Source of the DNA: Nonomuraea maritima
GTDB lineage: Bacteria; Actinomycetota; Actinomycetes; Streptosporangiales; Streptosporangiaceae
Assembly (NCBI RefSeq): GCF_900100395.1
Contig: NZ_FNFB01000018.1
Span: 86,941-150,940 of the forward strand
Direction of reading: 5' to 3'
Length of the DNA stretch: 64,000 nt
The position numbers and the translations under genes were made by a program. Shown in pieces: positions 33,815 to 42,980 of this stretch. Every line of letters starts with the position of its first letter. Position 1 is the stretch's first letter. The notes under the pieces are model-generated. The model ran no database searches and was not told the DNA's origin. It saw nothing but the letters and a program-made list of their open reading frames with translations.

Positions 33815-36495
33815 AGCGCCGCCCCCTCCTCCAGGCGCGCGCGGGACGGGTCCGCGCTCTCCTCCAGCGGCGCGCCGAAGAAGTCGGCGACGATGCGCTC
33901 GGCCGCGTCCCCGCGCTCCTCGGCGCACCACAGCTCGCGGAAGGCGGCGTACCTGGCGGCGTAGGAGGCGTGCCGGGCGGGCAGGTCGCGCAGCGCCGCG
34001 ACCAGCTCCTGCGTCGTCGTGACGCACGGTCCGGGGGCGATGGCCGGCAGGTCGTGGTAGACGCCGCGTTCGGACAGGCGGTAGTCGTCCCAGTCGTCGA
34101 TGTAGAAGAGCATCGGCTTACCGGTGATCGCGAAGTCGCACATCACGGAGGAGTAGTCGGTCAGGAGCGCGTCGCAGGCCGTCATCAGGTCGTTGATCTC
34201 GGGATGGGCAGCGGCGTCGCGGACGAAGTGCCGCAGATGCTCGGGCAGCTCGTAGCGCTCGGCCGGGTGCGTGCGCAGGATCACGATCCACTCGCCGGCC
34301 AGCTCCTCGGCGAGCAGCTCCAGGTCCACGCGGACGGACTGGCCGCTGCCTATCGCCCAGTCCCGGTACGTAGGTGCATAAAGGAGGATTTTTCGTCCTG
34401 GCGGGATCTCCAACCGGCCGCGCACGTCGCCGCTCGCCTCCCCGCGGACCAGTGCGTCGCACCTCGGCGTGCCGTACCGGTAGACCTTGCCCGTGTAGCC
34501 GTTCGACGGCAGGAACAGCCGCGAGAACTCCGCACTCGGCGAGACCAGCGCGTCCCAGCGGGCGACGGCGGCCCGCCACTGCGCGCGCGGCTGGTCGAAG
34601 TCGGAGCGCAGGTCGGGCGCGTCGAACCCGATCGACTTGATGCCCTGGCCGTGCCAGGTCTGCAGGTAACGGGTGCCGCGCGGCTTGGGGTGGTCGAGCG
34701 GGAAGCCGTGGCTGTCCACCCAGATGCCGGCCCTGGCCATCGTCCAGAGGTGGCGCCAGCCGCCCCGGCGGACCAGCCGCGCGTCCTGCGGGAAGCGGGA
34801 CGCGCGGCCCTTGGCCGCCGACCAGACCGCCACGACCGGCAGGCCGCGGCGCCGTACCTCCTCGTAGATGGCGCGCGGGCTGCCGGTGCAGCCCTTGCCG
34901 ACGTCCGACTCGAACAGGGCCAGGTCGGGACGGCGCGGCACGACCTTGATCAGCAGCTTGTACGCGCGTAGCTTGACGCGCGGCGTGCTGCAGCGGCGCA
35001 GCAGCCACTTCCCGGCCCTGCGCGCGAGCGACCGCGCGGCCGGGTCGGAGCGCACGCCCAGGTAGGCGGCGTAGCCCTCGGCCCGTACCGAGCAGCCCGG
35101 CAGCTCGATCGGCTCCAGGTGCGGGTCGACGATGAGCCGGTCGGTCGTGGTGTGTCCGTCGGAGGTGCGGGTGAAGCCGATCCGCGGCTCGCACGTGCGC
35201 GACGGCGTGAAGGTCACCTCGCTGACGTAGCCGCCCTCGCCCGTCGGCGCGGGGCGGATGGGCACGCGTTCCCTGCCGAACTGCAGGAACGCCGTCCACT
35301 CCGTCGGCAGCACGCCGAACGGGTCGTACGTGCGCACGGTCATCCGCACGCCGTCGCCGTCCGAGGAGATGGCGGTGACCTCGTGGCGCAGCCTGGACTG
35401 CGAGAAGGGCAGCTCGGCCAGCCGCAGCCGGGTGATGTCGGTGTCCGGCGAGACCGTGGTGCCCCAGTACGTCCGGCCGCCCTGCTGGACGGCCGCCCGC
35501 GGCGCGGCCCGCTGACCGGTCAGCGAGCCCGCCGCCACCCGCAGGTCCTCCACCCGGTCGTCCAGGATGAGGCGGCAGCAGACGCGGTCGAGCGGCTCCA
35601 CGCGCTCGAACACCTTGCGCGGGATCTCCTCCAGGTACGGGCGCACGATCGCGGCGAACTCCTTCACCCACACGACGTCCCGCAGCGGCAGCGGGTTGAG
35701 GTAGACCCGCAGGTCCTGGCGGACGAACCGGTGCTGCCGGTGCGGCACCAGGTCGCCGGCCCCGTGATCGCGCAGGATCCTGTCGCTCATCCGGGCGGCG
35801 ATCACCCGCTGGCGGACGTTCTCCAGGTCGCCGACGCTCAGCGAGATCGAGGTGCCGGCCGGTGCGCGGCGCCAGTGGTAGACCGTCCACGGCACGACCG
35901 CGAACCTGCGGGCCACCGCGTACAGCTCGGCGGTGAAGACGTGGTCCTCGTAGTGGACGTCCTCGGGGAAGCGCAGCCCGTGCCTGCGCAGCCAGGCCAC
36001 GTTGTAGAGCTTGTTGGTGGTGAAGGAGTCGAGGAACAGCTCGGGGTCCTCGCGGATGCCCGCCACCACCCGCCGTCGTGCGAACAGCGACGGGTAGTAC
36101 GGACGCAGTGCCCCGCTCGACTCGAACAGCCGCGTGATCTGGCCGGAGACGAACTCGGCCCCGGTGCGCTCGATCTCGGCCAGCAGGCTCTTGCACGCGT
36201 GTTCCGGCAGCTCGTCGTCGCTGTCGAGGAACATCACGTACGGGGAGCGGGCGGCGTCGACGCCGTCGTTGCGCGGCGCCCCGCAGCCGCCGCTGTTGGC
36301 GGCTCTGCGCAGGTAGCGCACGCGCGGGTCGCCGAGCATGAGCCGCCGGGCCACCTCGGGCGTGTCGTCGGTACTGGCGTCGTCGGCGATGACGACCTCG
36401 AGGTCGCGCAGCGTCTGGCGGAGCACCGAGTGCACGGCTCTGGGCAGGCGTTCGGCATCGTTGTAGGTGATGACGACGACGGTGCAGTCCGGCAT
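33811..36495 (-). CDS. GT2 fused to CDP-glycerol glycerophosphotransferase (TagF-like)
   Basis: This 894-residue bifunctional protein starts at the ATG at 36495 with GGGGGG upstream; a GTG at 36522 is the alternative. Residues 1-110 are GT2 (CTVVVITYNDAERLP, ADDASTDDT, FLDSDDELP). Residues about 330-500 are a beta-rich linker. From about 540 on comes a glycerophosphotransferase domain with YLQTWHGQGIKSIGFD, LLYAPTYRD, LRTHPAE and LLTDYSSVMCDF, the catalytic and CDP-binding signatures of TagF/TarL. It would add sugar and phospho-alcohol units to a teichoic-acid-like chain on a cytoplasmic lipid carrier. It is the clearest evidence that this locus makes a phosphodiester polymer. Confidence 0.93.
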   Translation of the reverse strand: MPDCTVVVITYNDAERLPRAVHSVLRQTLRDLEVVIADDASTDDTPEVARRLMLGDPRVRYLRRAANSGGCGAPRNDGVDAARSPYVMFLDSDDELPEHACKSLLAEIERTGAEFVSGQITRLFESSGALRPYYPSLFARRRVVAGIREDPELFLDSFTTNKLYNVAWLRRHGLRFPEDVHYEDHVFTAELYAVARRFAVVPWTVYHWRRAPAGTSISLSVGDLENVRQRVIAARMSDRILRDHGAGDLVPHRQHRFVRQDLRVYLNPLPLRDVVWVKEFAAIVRPYLEEIPRKVFERVEPLDRVCCRLILDDRVEDLRVAAGSLTGQRAAPRAAVQQGGRTYWGTTVSPDTDITRLRLAELPFSQSRLRHEVTAISSDGDGVRMTVRTYDPFGVLPTEWTAFLQFGRERVPIRPAPTGEGGYVSEVTFTPSRTCEPRIGFTRTSDGHTTTDRLIVDPHLEPIELPGCSVRAEGYAAYLGVRSDPAARSLARRAGKWLLRRCSTPRVKLRAYKLLIKVVPRRPDLALFESDVGKGCTGSPRAIYEEVRRRGLPVVAVWSAAKGRASRFPQDARLVRRGGWRHLWTMARAGIWVDSHGFPLDHPKPRGTRYLQTWHGQGIKSIGFDAPDLRSDFDQPRAQWRAAVARWDALVSPSAEFSRLFLPSNGYTGKVYRYGTPRCDALVRGEASGDVRGRLEIPPGRKILLYAPTYRDWAIGSGQSVRVDLELLAEELAGEWIVILRTHPAERYELPEHLRHFVRDAAAHPEINDLMTACDALLTDYSSVMCDFAITGKPMLFYIDDWDDYRLSERGVYHDLPAIAPGPCVTTTQELVAALRDLPARHASYAARYAAFRELWCAEERGDAAERIVADFFGAPLEESADPSRARLEEGAAL

Positions 36496-36587
36496 CCCCA
36501 AGTCCCCCCGCTGGTTCGGCACCTGCGGAAAGGCACTGCCCGCTGGCAGAGGGAAGTGTCTGGACTTAGATGACTATTTGCCGAAAA

Positions 36588-37295
36588 TCAGCGCCTGATC
36601 CGACGAATCACCCAGGCTATGACGATCAGCACCGCCACCACCCCCGCGACCGGCGCCAGCCGCTTCAGCAGCGGCTGACCCGCGATCTCCAGCAGGTCGA
36701 GCGCCTCCTCGTCGGGCGTGCGCGACGTCCGCAGCGTGCCCACGGGACGGGTGGCCTCCTCGGTCGCCCTGGCCTCCTCGGGGGAGGGCACGGCGGCGAG
36801 GTGCCGCTGCTCGTCGGCGGTGACCGCGGGCGCCTGCTCCACCGTCGACTCCGACAGCAGCCGGGCGAGGTTCTCGGCGAACTTGTCGATGAGCTTGCCG
36901 CCGACCTCGGCCATCACGCCGCGGCCGAACTGGGCGGGCCGCCCGGTCACGTTGAACGACGTCTCCACCGACACCAGCGTCGAATCGTCACGCGGCGTCA
37001 TGCGCGCCCTGACGGTGGCCGCCGCCGTGCCGGCGCCCCGCGACTCCTTGCCCGAGGCCTGGATGGTGAGCGCGTACGCATCCTTGTCGACGTCCTGGAA
37101 GGTGGCCGTGCCGCGGTACGTCACCGTGATCGGGCCCACCTTGACCTTCATCCTGCCGGTGAACTCGTCGCCCTCGAAGGTGTCCAGTGCGGCGCCGGGC
37201 AGGCACGGCGCGACGCGTTCGACGTCGAGCAGCACCGCCCACGCCTGCTCGACCGGAACCGGAACAGTGAACTCGTGCTCGAACCGCATCGCCAT
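36588..37295 (-). CDS. coxG: CoxG-like SRPBCC protein with C-terminal membrane anchor
   Basis: This 235-residue protein has a CoxG/SRPBCC fold: FEHEFTVPVPVEQAWAVLLD, APCLPGAAL, then YRGTATFQDVD and GRPAQFGRGVM. A charged linker is followed by a single C-terminal helix (LAPVAGVVAVLIVIAWVIRR). CoxG proteins recruit the molybdenum hydroxylase to the membrane. The ATG at 37295 has GGAG upstream. It is the last gene of the coxSLMG set, 75 bases after coxM. Confidence 0.87.
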   Translation of the reverse strand: MAMRFEHEFTVPVPVEQAWAVLLDVERVAPCLPGAALDTFEGDEFTGRMKVKVGPITVTYRGTATFQDVDKDAYALTIQASGKESRGAGTAAATVRARMTPRDDSTLVSVETSFNVTGRPAQFGRGVMAEVGGKLIDKFAENLARLLSESTVEQAPAVTADEQRHLAAVPSPEEARATEEATRPVGTLRTSRTPDEEALDLLEIAGQPLLKRLAPVAGVVAVLIVIAWVIRRIRR

Positions 37296-37370
37296 CGATC
37301 CGCTCCTTCCGCTGCCAGTGACACTACGTCGCGGAGGGGGCGCCAGGAAGAGGCGCCCCCTCCCGCTCGG

Positions 37371-38225
37371 TCAGGGCGATCCGGACGCGGTGCGGACCGC
37401 GCGGTGGGTCAGGACCCTGGCCAGATGCCTGCGGTAGTCGGGCTGCGCGTGCAGGTCGGACGGGGGCGAGGTGCCGTCCGCCGCCTGCTCGCACGCCCTG
37501 CGTACCTGTTCGCCCAGCTCCACGTCGCGCAGCGACTCCTCGGTCGCGCGGGCGCGCACCGGCGTCGGGCCCATGTTCGTCAGCCCGATCCGCGCCTCGG
37601 TGATCGTCCCGTTCGACCGGTGGACGGCCGCCGCGACGCCGACGGTCGCCCACGACTGCGCCGTACGGTGGAACTTCTCGTAGTGGAAGCCCCAGCCCTC
37701 GCCCAGCTTCGGGATCTTCACCCCGGCCAGGATCTCGCCCTGGGCCAGCGACGACTCCAGGTAGTCGACGAAGAACTCGGCGGCCGGGATCTCCCGCTCG
37801 CCCTCCGCCGACCTGGCCACGAGCACGCCGTCCAGCGCCAGCACCACGGCCGGCAGGTCGCCCGCCGGATCGGCGTGCGCCAGCGAGCCGCCGAACGTCC
37901 CCCGGTGCCTGATCGCCGGATCGGCCACCTGCGAGGTCGCCATCGCCACCAGCGGGCAGCCGGACGTCACCGCGGGCGAGCGCATGACCTCGTCGTGCGT
38001 GGCCATCGCCCCGATGAACACGTGGTCGCCCCGGTCGTGCACGCCCTGCAACTCCTCCAGCCGGCCGACGTCGACCAGCGTCGTCGGGTACGCCAGCCGC
38101 AGCCGCAGCAGCGGCAGCAGCGACTGGCCGCCCGCCAGCACCTTCGCCTCGTCGTCGGCGGCCAGCGCCTCGCACGCCTCGGCGAGCGAGGACGGGCGTT
38201 CGTAGTCGAACTGCGCGGGAATCAT
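37371..38225 (-). CDS. coxM: CoxM-like FAD-binding subunit of a molybdenum hydroxylase
   Basis: This 284-residue subunit has the FAD-binding KVLAGGQSLLPLLRLRL near residue 28 and the second motif IRHRGTFGGSLAHADPAGDL, as in the CO dehydrogenase and xanthine dehydrogenase medium subunits. It passes electrons from the iron-sulfur subunit to the acceptor. The ATG overlaps the coxL stop (ATGA). Confidence 0.92.
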   Translation of the reverse strand: MIPAQFDYERPSSLAEACEALAADDEAKVLAGGQSLLPLLRLRLAYPTTLVDVGRLEELQGVHDRGDHVFIGAMATHDEVMRSPAVTSGCPLVAMATSQVADPAIRHRGTFGGSLAHADPAGDLPAVVLALDGVLVARSAEGEREIPAAEFFVDYLESSLAQGEILAGVKIPKLGEGWGFHYEKFHRTAQSWATVGVAAAVHRSNGTITEARIGLTNMGPTPVRARATEESLRDVELGEQVRRACEQAADGTSPPSDLHAQPDYRRHLARVLTHRAVRTASGSP

Positions 38226-40555
38226 CGCCGCACTCCTTCCAGCGCTCTCCAGACCCGCTCAGGGGTGCACGGCATGCGCACGTCGTCGATGCCGTGCGGG
38301 CGCAGCGCGTCCACGATCGCGTTCACCACGGCAGGGGTGGAGGCGATCGTGCCGGCCTCGCCGACGCCCTTGGCGCCCAGCGGGTTGCTCGTCGCCGGGG
38401 TCTCCGTCCGGTCGAGCGTGAAGCTCGGCAGGTCGGCCGCCGACGGCAGCAGGTAGTCGGCCATCGTGGTGGTCAGCAGGTTGCCGTCGGCGTCGTACAC
38501 GGCCTCCTCGAACAGTGCCTGCGCGATGCCCTGCGCGATGCCGCCGTGCACCTGGCCCTCGACGATCAGCGGGTTGATCACCGTCCCGACGTCGTCGACC
38601 GCCACGTACGAGCGGATCTTCACCATGCCCGTCTCGGTGTCGACCTCCACCGCGCACAGGTGGGTGCCGTGCGGGAAGGAGTAGTTGTCCGGGTCGAACG
38701 TGGCGTCGGAGTCGAGCCGCGCCTCCACGCCGTCGGGCAGGTCGTGCGCCGTGAACGCGGCGTAGGCCAGCTCCTGGATGGTCCGGCTCTGGTCGGTGCC
38801 GCGTACCTTGAACGCCCCCGCCTCGAAGTCGAGGTCGTCGGGCGAGCACTCCAGCACGTGCGCCGCCAGCTTGCGGGCCTTCTCCCTGACCTTGTCGCAC
38901 GCCTTGACCACGGCCACGCCGCCGATGACCAGCGAGCGCGAGCCGTAGGTGTCCATGCCCTTGTGCGCCACCGCCGTGTCGCCGTGCAGCACGGTGATGT
39001 CCTCGAACGGAACCCCGAGCGCGTCGGCGGCGATCTGGCTCCACGACGTCACGTGCCCCTGCCCGTGAGGTGAGGTGCCGGTGATGACCTCGACCTTGCC
39101 CGTCGGCAGCATGCGCACCGACGCGTGCTCCCAGCCGCCCGCGCCGTAGTTGGCCTCGCCCAGCATGCGCGACGGCGCGAGACCGCACATCTCGGTGTAC
39201 GTGCTCACGCCGATGCCGAGCTGCACCGGGTCGCGTCTGTCGCGCCGGTCGGCCTGTTCGGCCCGCAGCTTGTCATAGCCGAACAGCGACAGCGCCTTGT
39301 CCGTCGCCGCCTCGTAGTTCCCGGAGTCGTACGTCAGCCCGGCGATCGTGGTGTACGGGAACTCCTCGTGCCTGATCCAGTTGCGCCTGCGCACCTCGAT
39401 CGGGTCGAGGTCGAGCTCGGCGGCCAGCTCGTCCATCGTCCGTTCGATACCGAACGTGGCCTCGGGGCGGCCCGCGCCCCGGTAGGCGTCCGTCGGCATC
39501 TTCGTGGTGAACACCCCGGTGCAGTTGAACTCGTACGCGTCCATCTTGTAGATGGAGTTGAACAGGGACGCGCCCAGCATGGGGATGCCCGGCGTCACCA
39601 GCATCAGGTAGGCGCCCATGTCGGCCAGCAGGCTGACCTGGAGCCCGCGGATGCGTCCGTCGGCGTCGGCGGCCAGCCTGATGTGCTGGATCTGGTCGCG
39701 TCCGTGGTGCACGGTCAGGTTGCCCTCGGAGCGCGACTCGGTCCACTTGACCGGCCTGCCGAGCCTGCGGGCGAGCAGCAGGCAGAGCACCTCCTCCGCG
39801 GTGACCTGCAACTTCGACCCGAAACCGCCGCCCACGTCGGGCGCGATCACCCTGATCCGGTGCTCGGGGATGCCGGTCACCACCGCCAGCATGACGCGCA
39901 GCACGTGCGGGATCTGCGTCGACGACCACACCGTGAACGACTCGCCGTCGGTGTCGGCCATGACCGCCCGCGGCTCCATCGCGGTCGGGATCAGCCGCTG
40001 CTGCACGTACGTGCGGTCGATCACGACGGGAGCGTCACGGAACGCGGCGTCGAGGTCGCCCGAGGTGATCGTGGCGCTGAACGCCTTGTTGCCCGCCTCG
40101 TGCACCTTCGGACTGCCGGGGGACAGGGCCTCGTTCATGTCGACCACGGCCGGCAGCGGCTCGTAGTCGACCTCGATGGCGTCGAGCGCGTCGGCCGCGC
40201 GGTAGCGGTCGGTCGCGATGACGCAGGCCACGGCCTCGCCGACGTAGCGGACCTCGTCCACGGCCATCGGCGGGTGGTCGGGGATGACGATGTCCTCGCT
40301 CACCGGCCACGCGCACGGCAGACTGCCCTGCTCGCCGGCGAAGTCACGGCCGCTGAAGGCCGCCACCACGCCCGGCAGGCCGCGCGCCGCGGACACGTCC
40401 ACGCGCTCGATCCTGGCGTGCGCCATCGGGCTGCGCAGGAACATCACGTGCAGCACGCCGGGGCGGGTGAGGTTGTCGGTCCACTGCGTGCGGCCCGTCA
40501 GCAGCCTCGCGTCCTCCTTGCGCCTTCTCGGCCTGCCGACTTCCTGGGTCGTCAT
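38222..40555 (-). CDS. coxL: Form II CoxL-like molybdopterin-binding large subunit
   Basis: This 777-residue subunit has GGGFGSKLQ, the active-site loop AYRGAGRPE and, near the C-terminus, LGAKGVGEAGTI with the catalytic Glu. AYRGAGR is the form II signature; genuine aerobic CO dehydrogenases (form I) have AYRCSFR with the copper-binding Cys. The enzyme therefore likely hydroxylates another substrate, such as a heterocycle or aldehyde. It overlaps coxS and coxM by ATGA, giving a compact S-L-M order. Confidence 0.93.
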   Translation of the reverse strand: MTTQEVGRPRRRKEDARLLTGRTQWTDNLTRPGVLHVMFLRSPMAHARIERVDVSAARGLPGVVAAFSGRDFAGEQGSLPCAWPVSEDIVIPDHPPMAVDEVRYVGEAVACVIATDRYRAADALDAIEVDYEPLPAVVDMNEALSPGSPKVHEAGNKAFSATITSGDLDAAFRDAPVVIDRTYVQQRLIPTAMEPRAVMADTDGESFTVWSSTQIPHVLRVMLAVVTGIPEHRIRVIAPDVGGGFGSKLQVTAEEVLCLLLARRLGRPVKWTESRSEGNLTVHHGRDQIQHIRLAADADGRIRGLQVSLLADMGAYLMLVTPGIPMLGASLFNSIYKMDAYEFNCTGVFTTKMPTDAYRGAGRPEATFGIERTMDELAAELDLDPIEVRRRNWIRHEEFPYTTIAGLTYDSGNYEAATDKALSLFGYDKLRAEQADRRDRRDPVQLGIGVSTYTEMCGLAPSRMLGEANYGAGGWEHASVRMLPTGKVEVITGTSPHGQGHVTSWSQIAADALGVPFEDITVLHGDTAVAHKGMDTYGSRSLVIGGVAVVKACDKVREKARKLAAHVLECSPDDLDFEAGAFKVRGTDQSRTIQELAYAAFTAHDLPDGVEARLDSDATFDPDNYSFPHGTHLCAVEVDTETGMVKIRSYVAVDDVGTVINPLIVEGQVHGGIAQGIAQALFEEAVYDADGNLLTTTMADYLLPSAADLPSFTLDRTETPATSNPLGAKGVGEAGTIASTPAVVNAIVDALRPHGIDDVRMPCTPERVWRALEGVRR

Positions 40556-41034
40556 GACGGGCTCACCGCCTGCCCCATCTCCTGGGCGCCCCTGCGGACG
40601 GCGCGCACGATGTTGCAGTATCCGGTGCAGCGGCAGAGGTTGCCCTCCAGCCCCTGCCTGATGGTCTCCTCGGACGGGTCGGGGTCGTCCCTGAGCAGGT
40701 CGATCGCGGCCATGACCATGCCCGGCGTGCAGTAGCCGCACTGCAGCGCGTGCTCCTCGTGGAAGGCCCGCTGCATCGGGTGCATCGAGCCGTTCGCGCC
40801 GAGGCCCTCGATCGTGACGACGTCGCAGCCGTCGGCCTGGGCGGCGAGCACCGAGCAGCTCTTGACGCTCTTGCCGTCGAGCAGCACGGTGCAGGCGCCG
40901 CAGTTGCTGGTGTCGCAGCCCACGGGGGTGCCGGTCTTGCCCAGACGTTCTCGTAGCAGGTGAACGAGAAGAAGTCGGGGCTCGACATCCTCCTCGTACG
41001 TGACTCCGTCGACAGTGACGGTGATTCGGGGCAT
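40552..41034 (-). CDS. coxS: CoxS-like [2Fe-2S] subunit
   Basis: This 160-residue subunit starts at the ATG at 41034, with GGAGG before it; a longer upstream frame exists but lacks support. The plant-ferredoxin-type cluster uses C40, C45, C48 and C60. The second cluster uses C99, C102, C134 and C136 in CGYCTPGM and CRCTGYC. All eight ligands are present. It transfers electrons within the CoxSML heterotrimer and is the first gene of the operon. Confidence 0.94.
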   Translation of the reverse strand: MPRITVTVDGVTYEEDVEPRLLLVHLLRERLGKTGTPVGCDTSNCGACTVLLDGKSVKSCSVLAAQADGCDVVTIEGLGANGSMHPMQRAFHEEHALQCGYCTPGMVMAAIDLLRDDPDPSEETIRQGLEGNLCRCTGYCNIVRAVRRGAQEMGQAVSPS

Positions 41035-41103
41035 ACGTCCTCCCTCAATGCAGGGGAAAGGCGGACACTCCGAACGTACGCCGGTGTCTTTCCCGGTCAA
41101 GGC

Positions 41104-41280
41104 CTACTTACCGCGAAACCCCCGCGCGATGATCGCCACCAAGCCCGCGAACGCCAATCCCAGCAACAACACGCCGACCAGGACGACCCAGTCAGTGACT
41201 GCCCGTGTCACGACCAAGATGCCCAGAACGACGAACAACACACCGCTGAGCAGCGCCATCCAGTCCGTGCGGTGGTTCAC
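41104..41280 (-). CDS. Small two-helix membrane protein downstream of PspC/toastrack gene
   Basis: This 58-residue reading frame starts with a GTG and ends with TAG. It codes two hydrophobic helices (WMALLSGVLFVVLGILVV and WVVLVGVLLLGLAFAGLVAI) joined by TRAVTD, and closes with a basic ARGFRGK. The composition is that of a real small membrane protein. It begins 34 bases after the PspC/toastrack stop on the same strand, so it is probably the last gene of that unit. No family is recognised and the ribosome site is weak. Confidence 0.6.
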   Translation of the reverse strand: MNHRTDWMALLSGVLFVVLGILVVTRAVTDWVVLVGVLLLGLAFAGLVAIIARGFRGK

Positions 41281-41313
41281 GACCGCATCCCGTCCGCAGT
41301 TCCCCTGCGCGGG

Positions 41314-42879
41314 TCATGCCCCACGGCGCACCTCCATGTCGCTGACGCCGCCCTTCAGGTTGAGGACGATCGTGGCGGGCTCGCCCTCGGGTTCGACCTC
41401 AGGCTCCAAAGTCCGGTCGAACTGGACGTTCAGACCGCTCATCAGTTGCTGGTCGATCCGGATGTCGCCCACCTTGCTCGTCGCGTGCACCTCCACCCTG
41501 GCCGTGGGAGGCACGATCACCTCCAGCTCGCCCACCGACAGAACGGCGTTCAGCGTGACGGTCGCCCCGGGCCGCAGGTGCAACTCGGTCAGGTCGAGCC
41601 GGCCGTCGCCCACCCCCACGTCGAAGGTGCGGGTGGCCTCGGCGACGCTGACGGGCGTCCAGATCGCCGAGCCGACGTTCCTCGGCACGCCGCCGAGCAT
41701 CAACCCCAGGCCGACGAGCAGCGTGAGGACGGAGCCCAGGGCGACCAGGCCGGCGCCGCGTCCCCACCAGGCCGCGACGAGCAGGCCCGCTCCGACGGTG
41801 ATGAGCATGGCGCCGCCGACGATGGAGGGGCTCACTCCGGCGGCCGAACTGGATTGGGCGGCCACGACGATCCCTCCGACGATGATGGCCAGCAACAGGG
41901 TGACGCCGCCGATGTACGACTTCGGCCGGCGCTGCCGGCGCTGCCGCCGCGGGCGCGGGAGGTCGTACAGGGCGGGGTCGTAGGGGGAGTAGCCGGCCCG
42001 CTTACGGGGGTCGAGCGGCTGGTAGGGGCCGTTCGGCGCGAACGGCGCACCCTGGGTGACGTGGTCGGCGGCCGGCGGGGCGGGGTGGTGGGCGGTCGGC
42101 TCCTGCTGAATCCGGTGTTCCGCCGTCACCGCGTCCGGGGACACGGGCTCGGGCCGCGCGGACGGTCCGTCGGCGGGCGCCTCGTCACGGTCAGTCTCTT
42201 CCTTCGGCTCGGGCTCTTCCGGCGGCTCGGGCTGGAACGACGGGACCGCGGCGGCCGGCGTCGGTTCAGCCTGAGGCGTCGGTTCCGTCTGAGGCGACGG
42301 GACCGCGGCGGCCGGTGTGGTCGCGTCGGGCGCGGGTGGTGCCGCGTCCTCGGGCGGCGCCTGGGACGGCACCGAGGGAGGGGCGGGCGTCTCCGTGTAC
42401 GAGGCCGCCGGGCGCTCCGTCTGGCGTCGCCTGCCGAGCCGTTCGGGCATCGACCGGGCCAGCCCGAGCAGGTCGACCCCGTGCGAGTGGGCGGCCAGCA
42501 GCGCCACGGCGAGGAACACCGCGGCCACCAGCGTGGCCGCGTCGATCCACACCGTCATCAGGTTGACCGCCAGCCCGAACGCCAGCACCGCGGTCAGCAG
42601 CGCCATCACGGTGTCGGCGTCGAAGTCGCGCCGCGTCCACTGCTCGATGAGGCCGGGACGACCGCTCGGCTCCTTCATCAGCAGGAACGCCGCGATGTAG
42701 AGGAACAGCCCCATGCCCGACCCGAACAGCAGCACCACGAAGCCGATGCGGAACACCACCGGATCGATGCCGAGGCCGCGCCCGAGCCCCGCGCACACGC
42801 CCATGAGGAAACGCCCCTCGCTGCTGCGGCGGAGCGCGCGCGGCCGGGCGGTGGGCGGGCTGGGCGGACCTTCAGTCAT
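41314..42879 (-). CDS. PspC-domain / LiaF-like (toastrack) envelope stress protein
   Basis: This 521-residue protein has an N-terminal PspC domain (FLMGVCAGLGRGLGIDPVVF, then a long helix), three to four more helices, and a Pro/Glu/Thr-rich cytoplasmic linker of about 170 residues. Another helical block follows. The C-terminal beta-helix (TFDVGVGDGRLDLTELHL, VELHATSKVGDIRI-type repeats) matches the LiaF / cell-wall-active-antibiotic response toastrack fold. It is divergent from a PspC-fused histidine kinase across about 100 bases. LiaF-like proteins restrain such kinases until envelope damage occurs, so this is the likely sensor/brake of that system. Confidence 0.88.
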   Translation of the reverse strand: MTEGPPSPPTARPRALRRSSEGRFLMGVCAGLGRGLGIDPVVFRIGFVVLLFGSGMGLFLYIAAFLLMKEPSGRPGLIEQWTRRDFDADTVMALLTAVLAFGLAVNLMTVWIDAATLVAAVFLAVALLAAHSHGVDLLGLARSMPERLGRRRQTERPAASYTETPAPPSVPSQAPPEDAAPPAPDATTPAAAVPSPQTEPTPQAEPTPAAAVPSFQPEPPEEPEPKEETDRDEAPADGPSARPEPVSPDAVTAEHRIQQEPTAHHPAPPAADHVTQGAPFAPNGPYQPLDPRKRAGYSPYDPALYDLPRPRRQRRQRRPKSYIGGVTLLLAIIVGGIVVAAQSSSAAGVSPSIVGGAMLITVGAGLLVAAWWGRGAGLVALGSVLTLLVGLGLMLGGVPRNVGSAIWTPVSVAEATRTFDVGVGDGRLDLTELHLRPGATVTLNAVLSVGELEVIVPPTARVEVHATSKVGDIRIDQQLMSGLNVQFDRTLEPEVEPEGEPATIVLNLKGGVSDMEVRRGA

Positions 42880-42980
42880 GGAACCATCGTGGACCTGATC
42901 GGCGGGTGCCCACATCCGGGACATCCCTGAGCGGGCCCGGGGGTCACTCCCTGATGACCGGAACGCGGGTCCGTGTGACG

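Noticed and set aside
36588..38456. Long plus-strand frames antisense to the cox genes
   Set aside because: They are His/Arg/Gly-rich antisense shadows with no family features, opposite well-supported subunits.
38222..40555. Aerobic CO dehydrogenase
   Set aside because: The active-site loop is AYRGAGR (form II), not the Cys-containing AYRCSFR of CO-oxidising form I enzymes.
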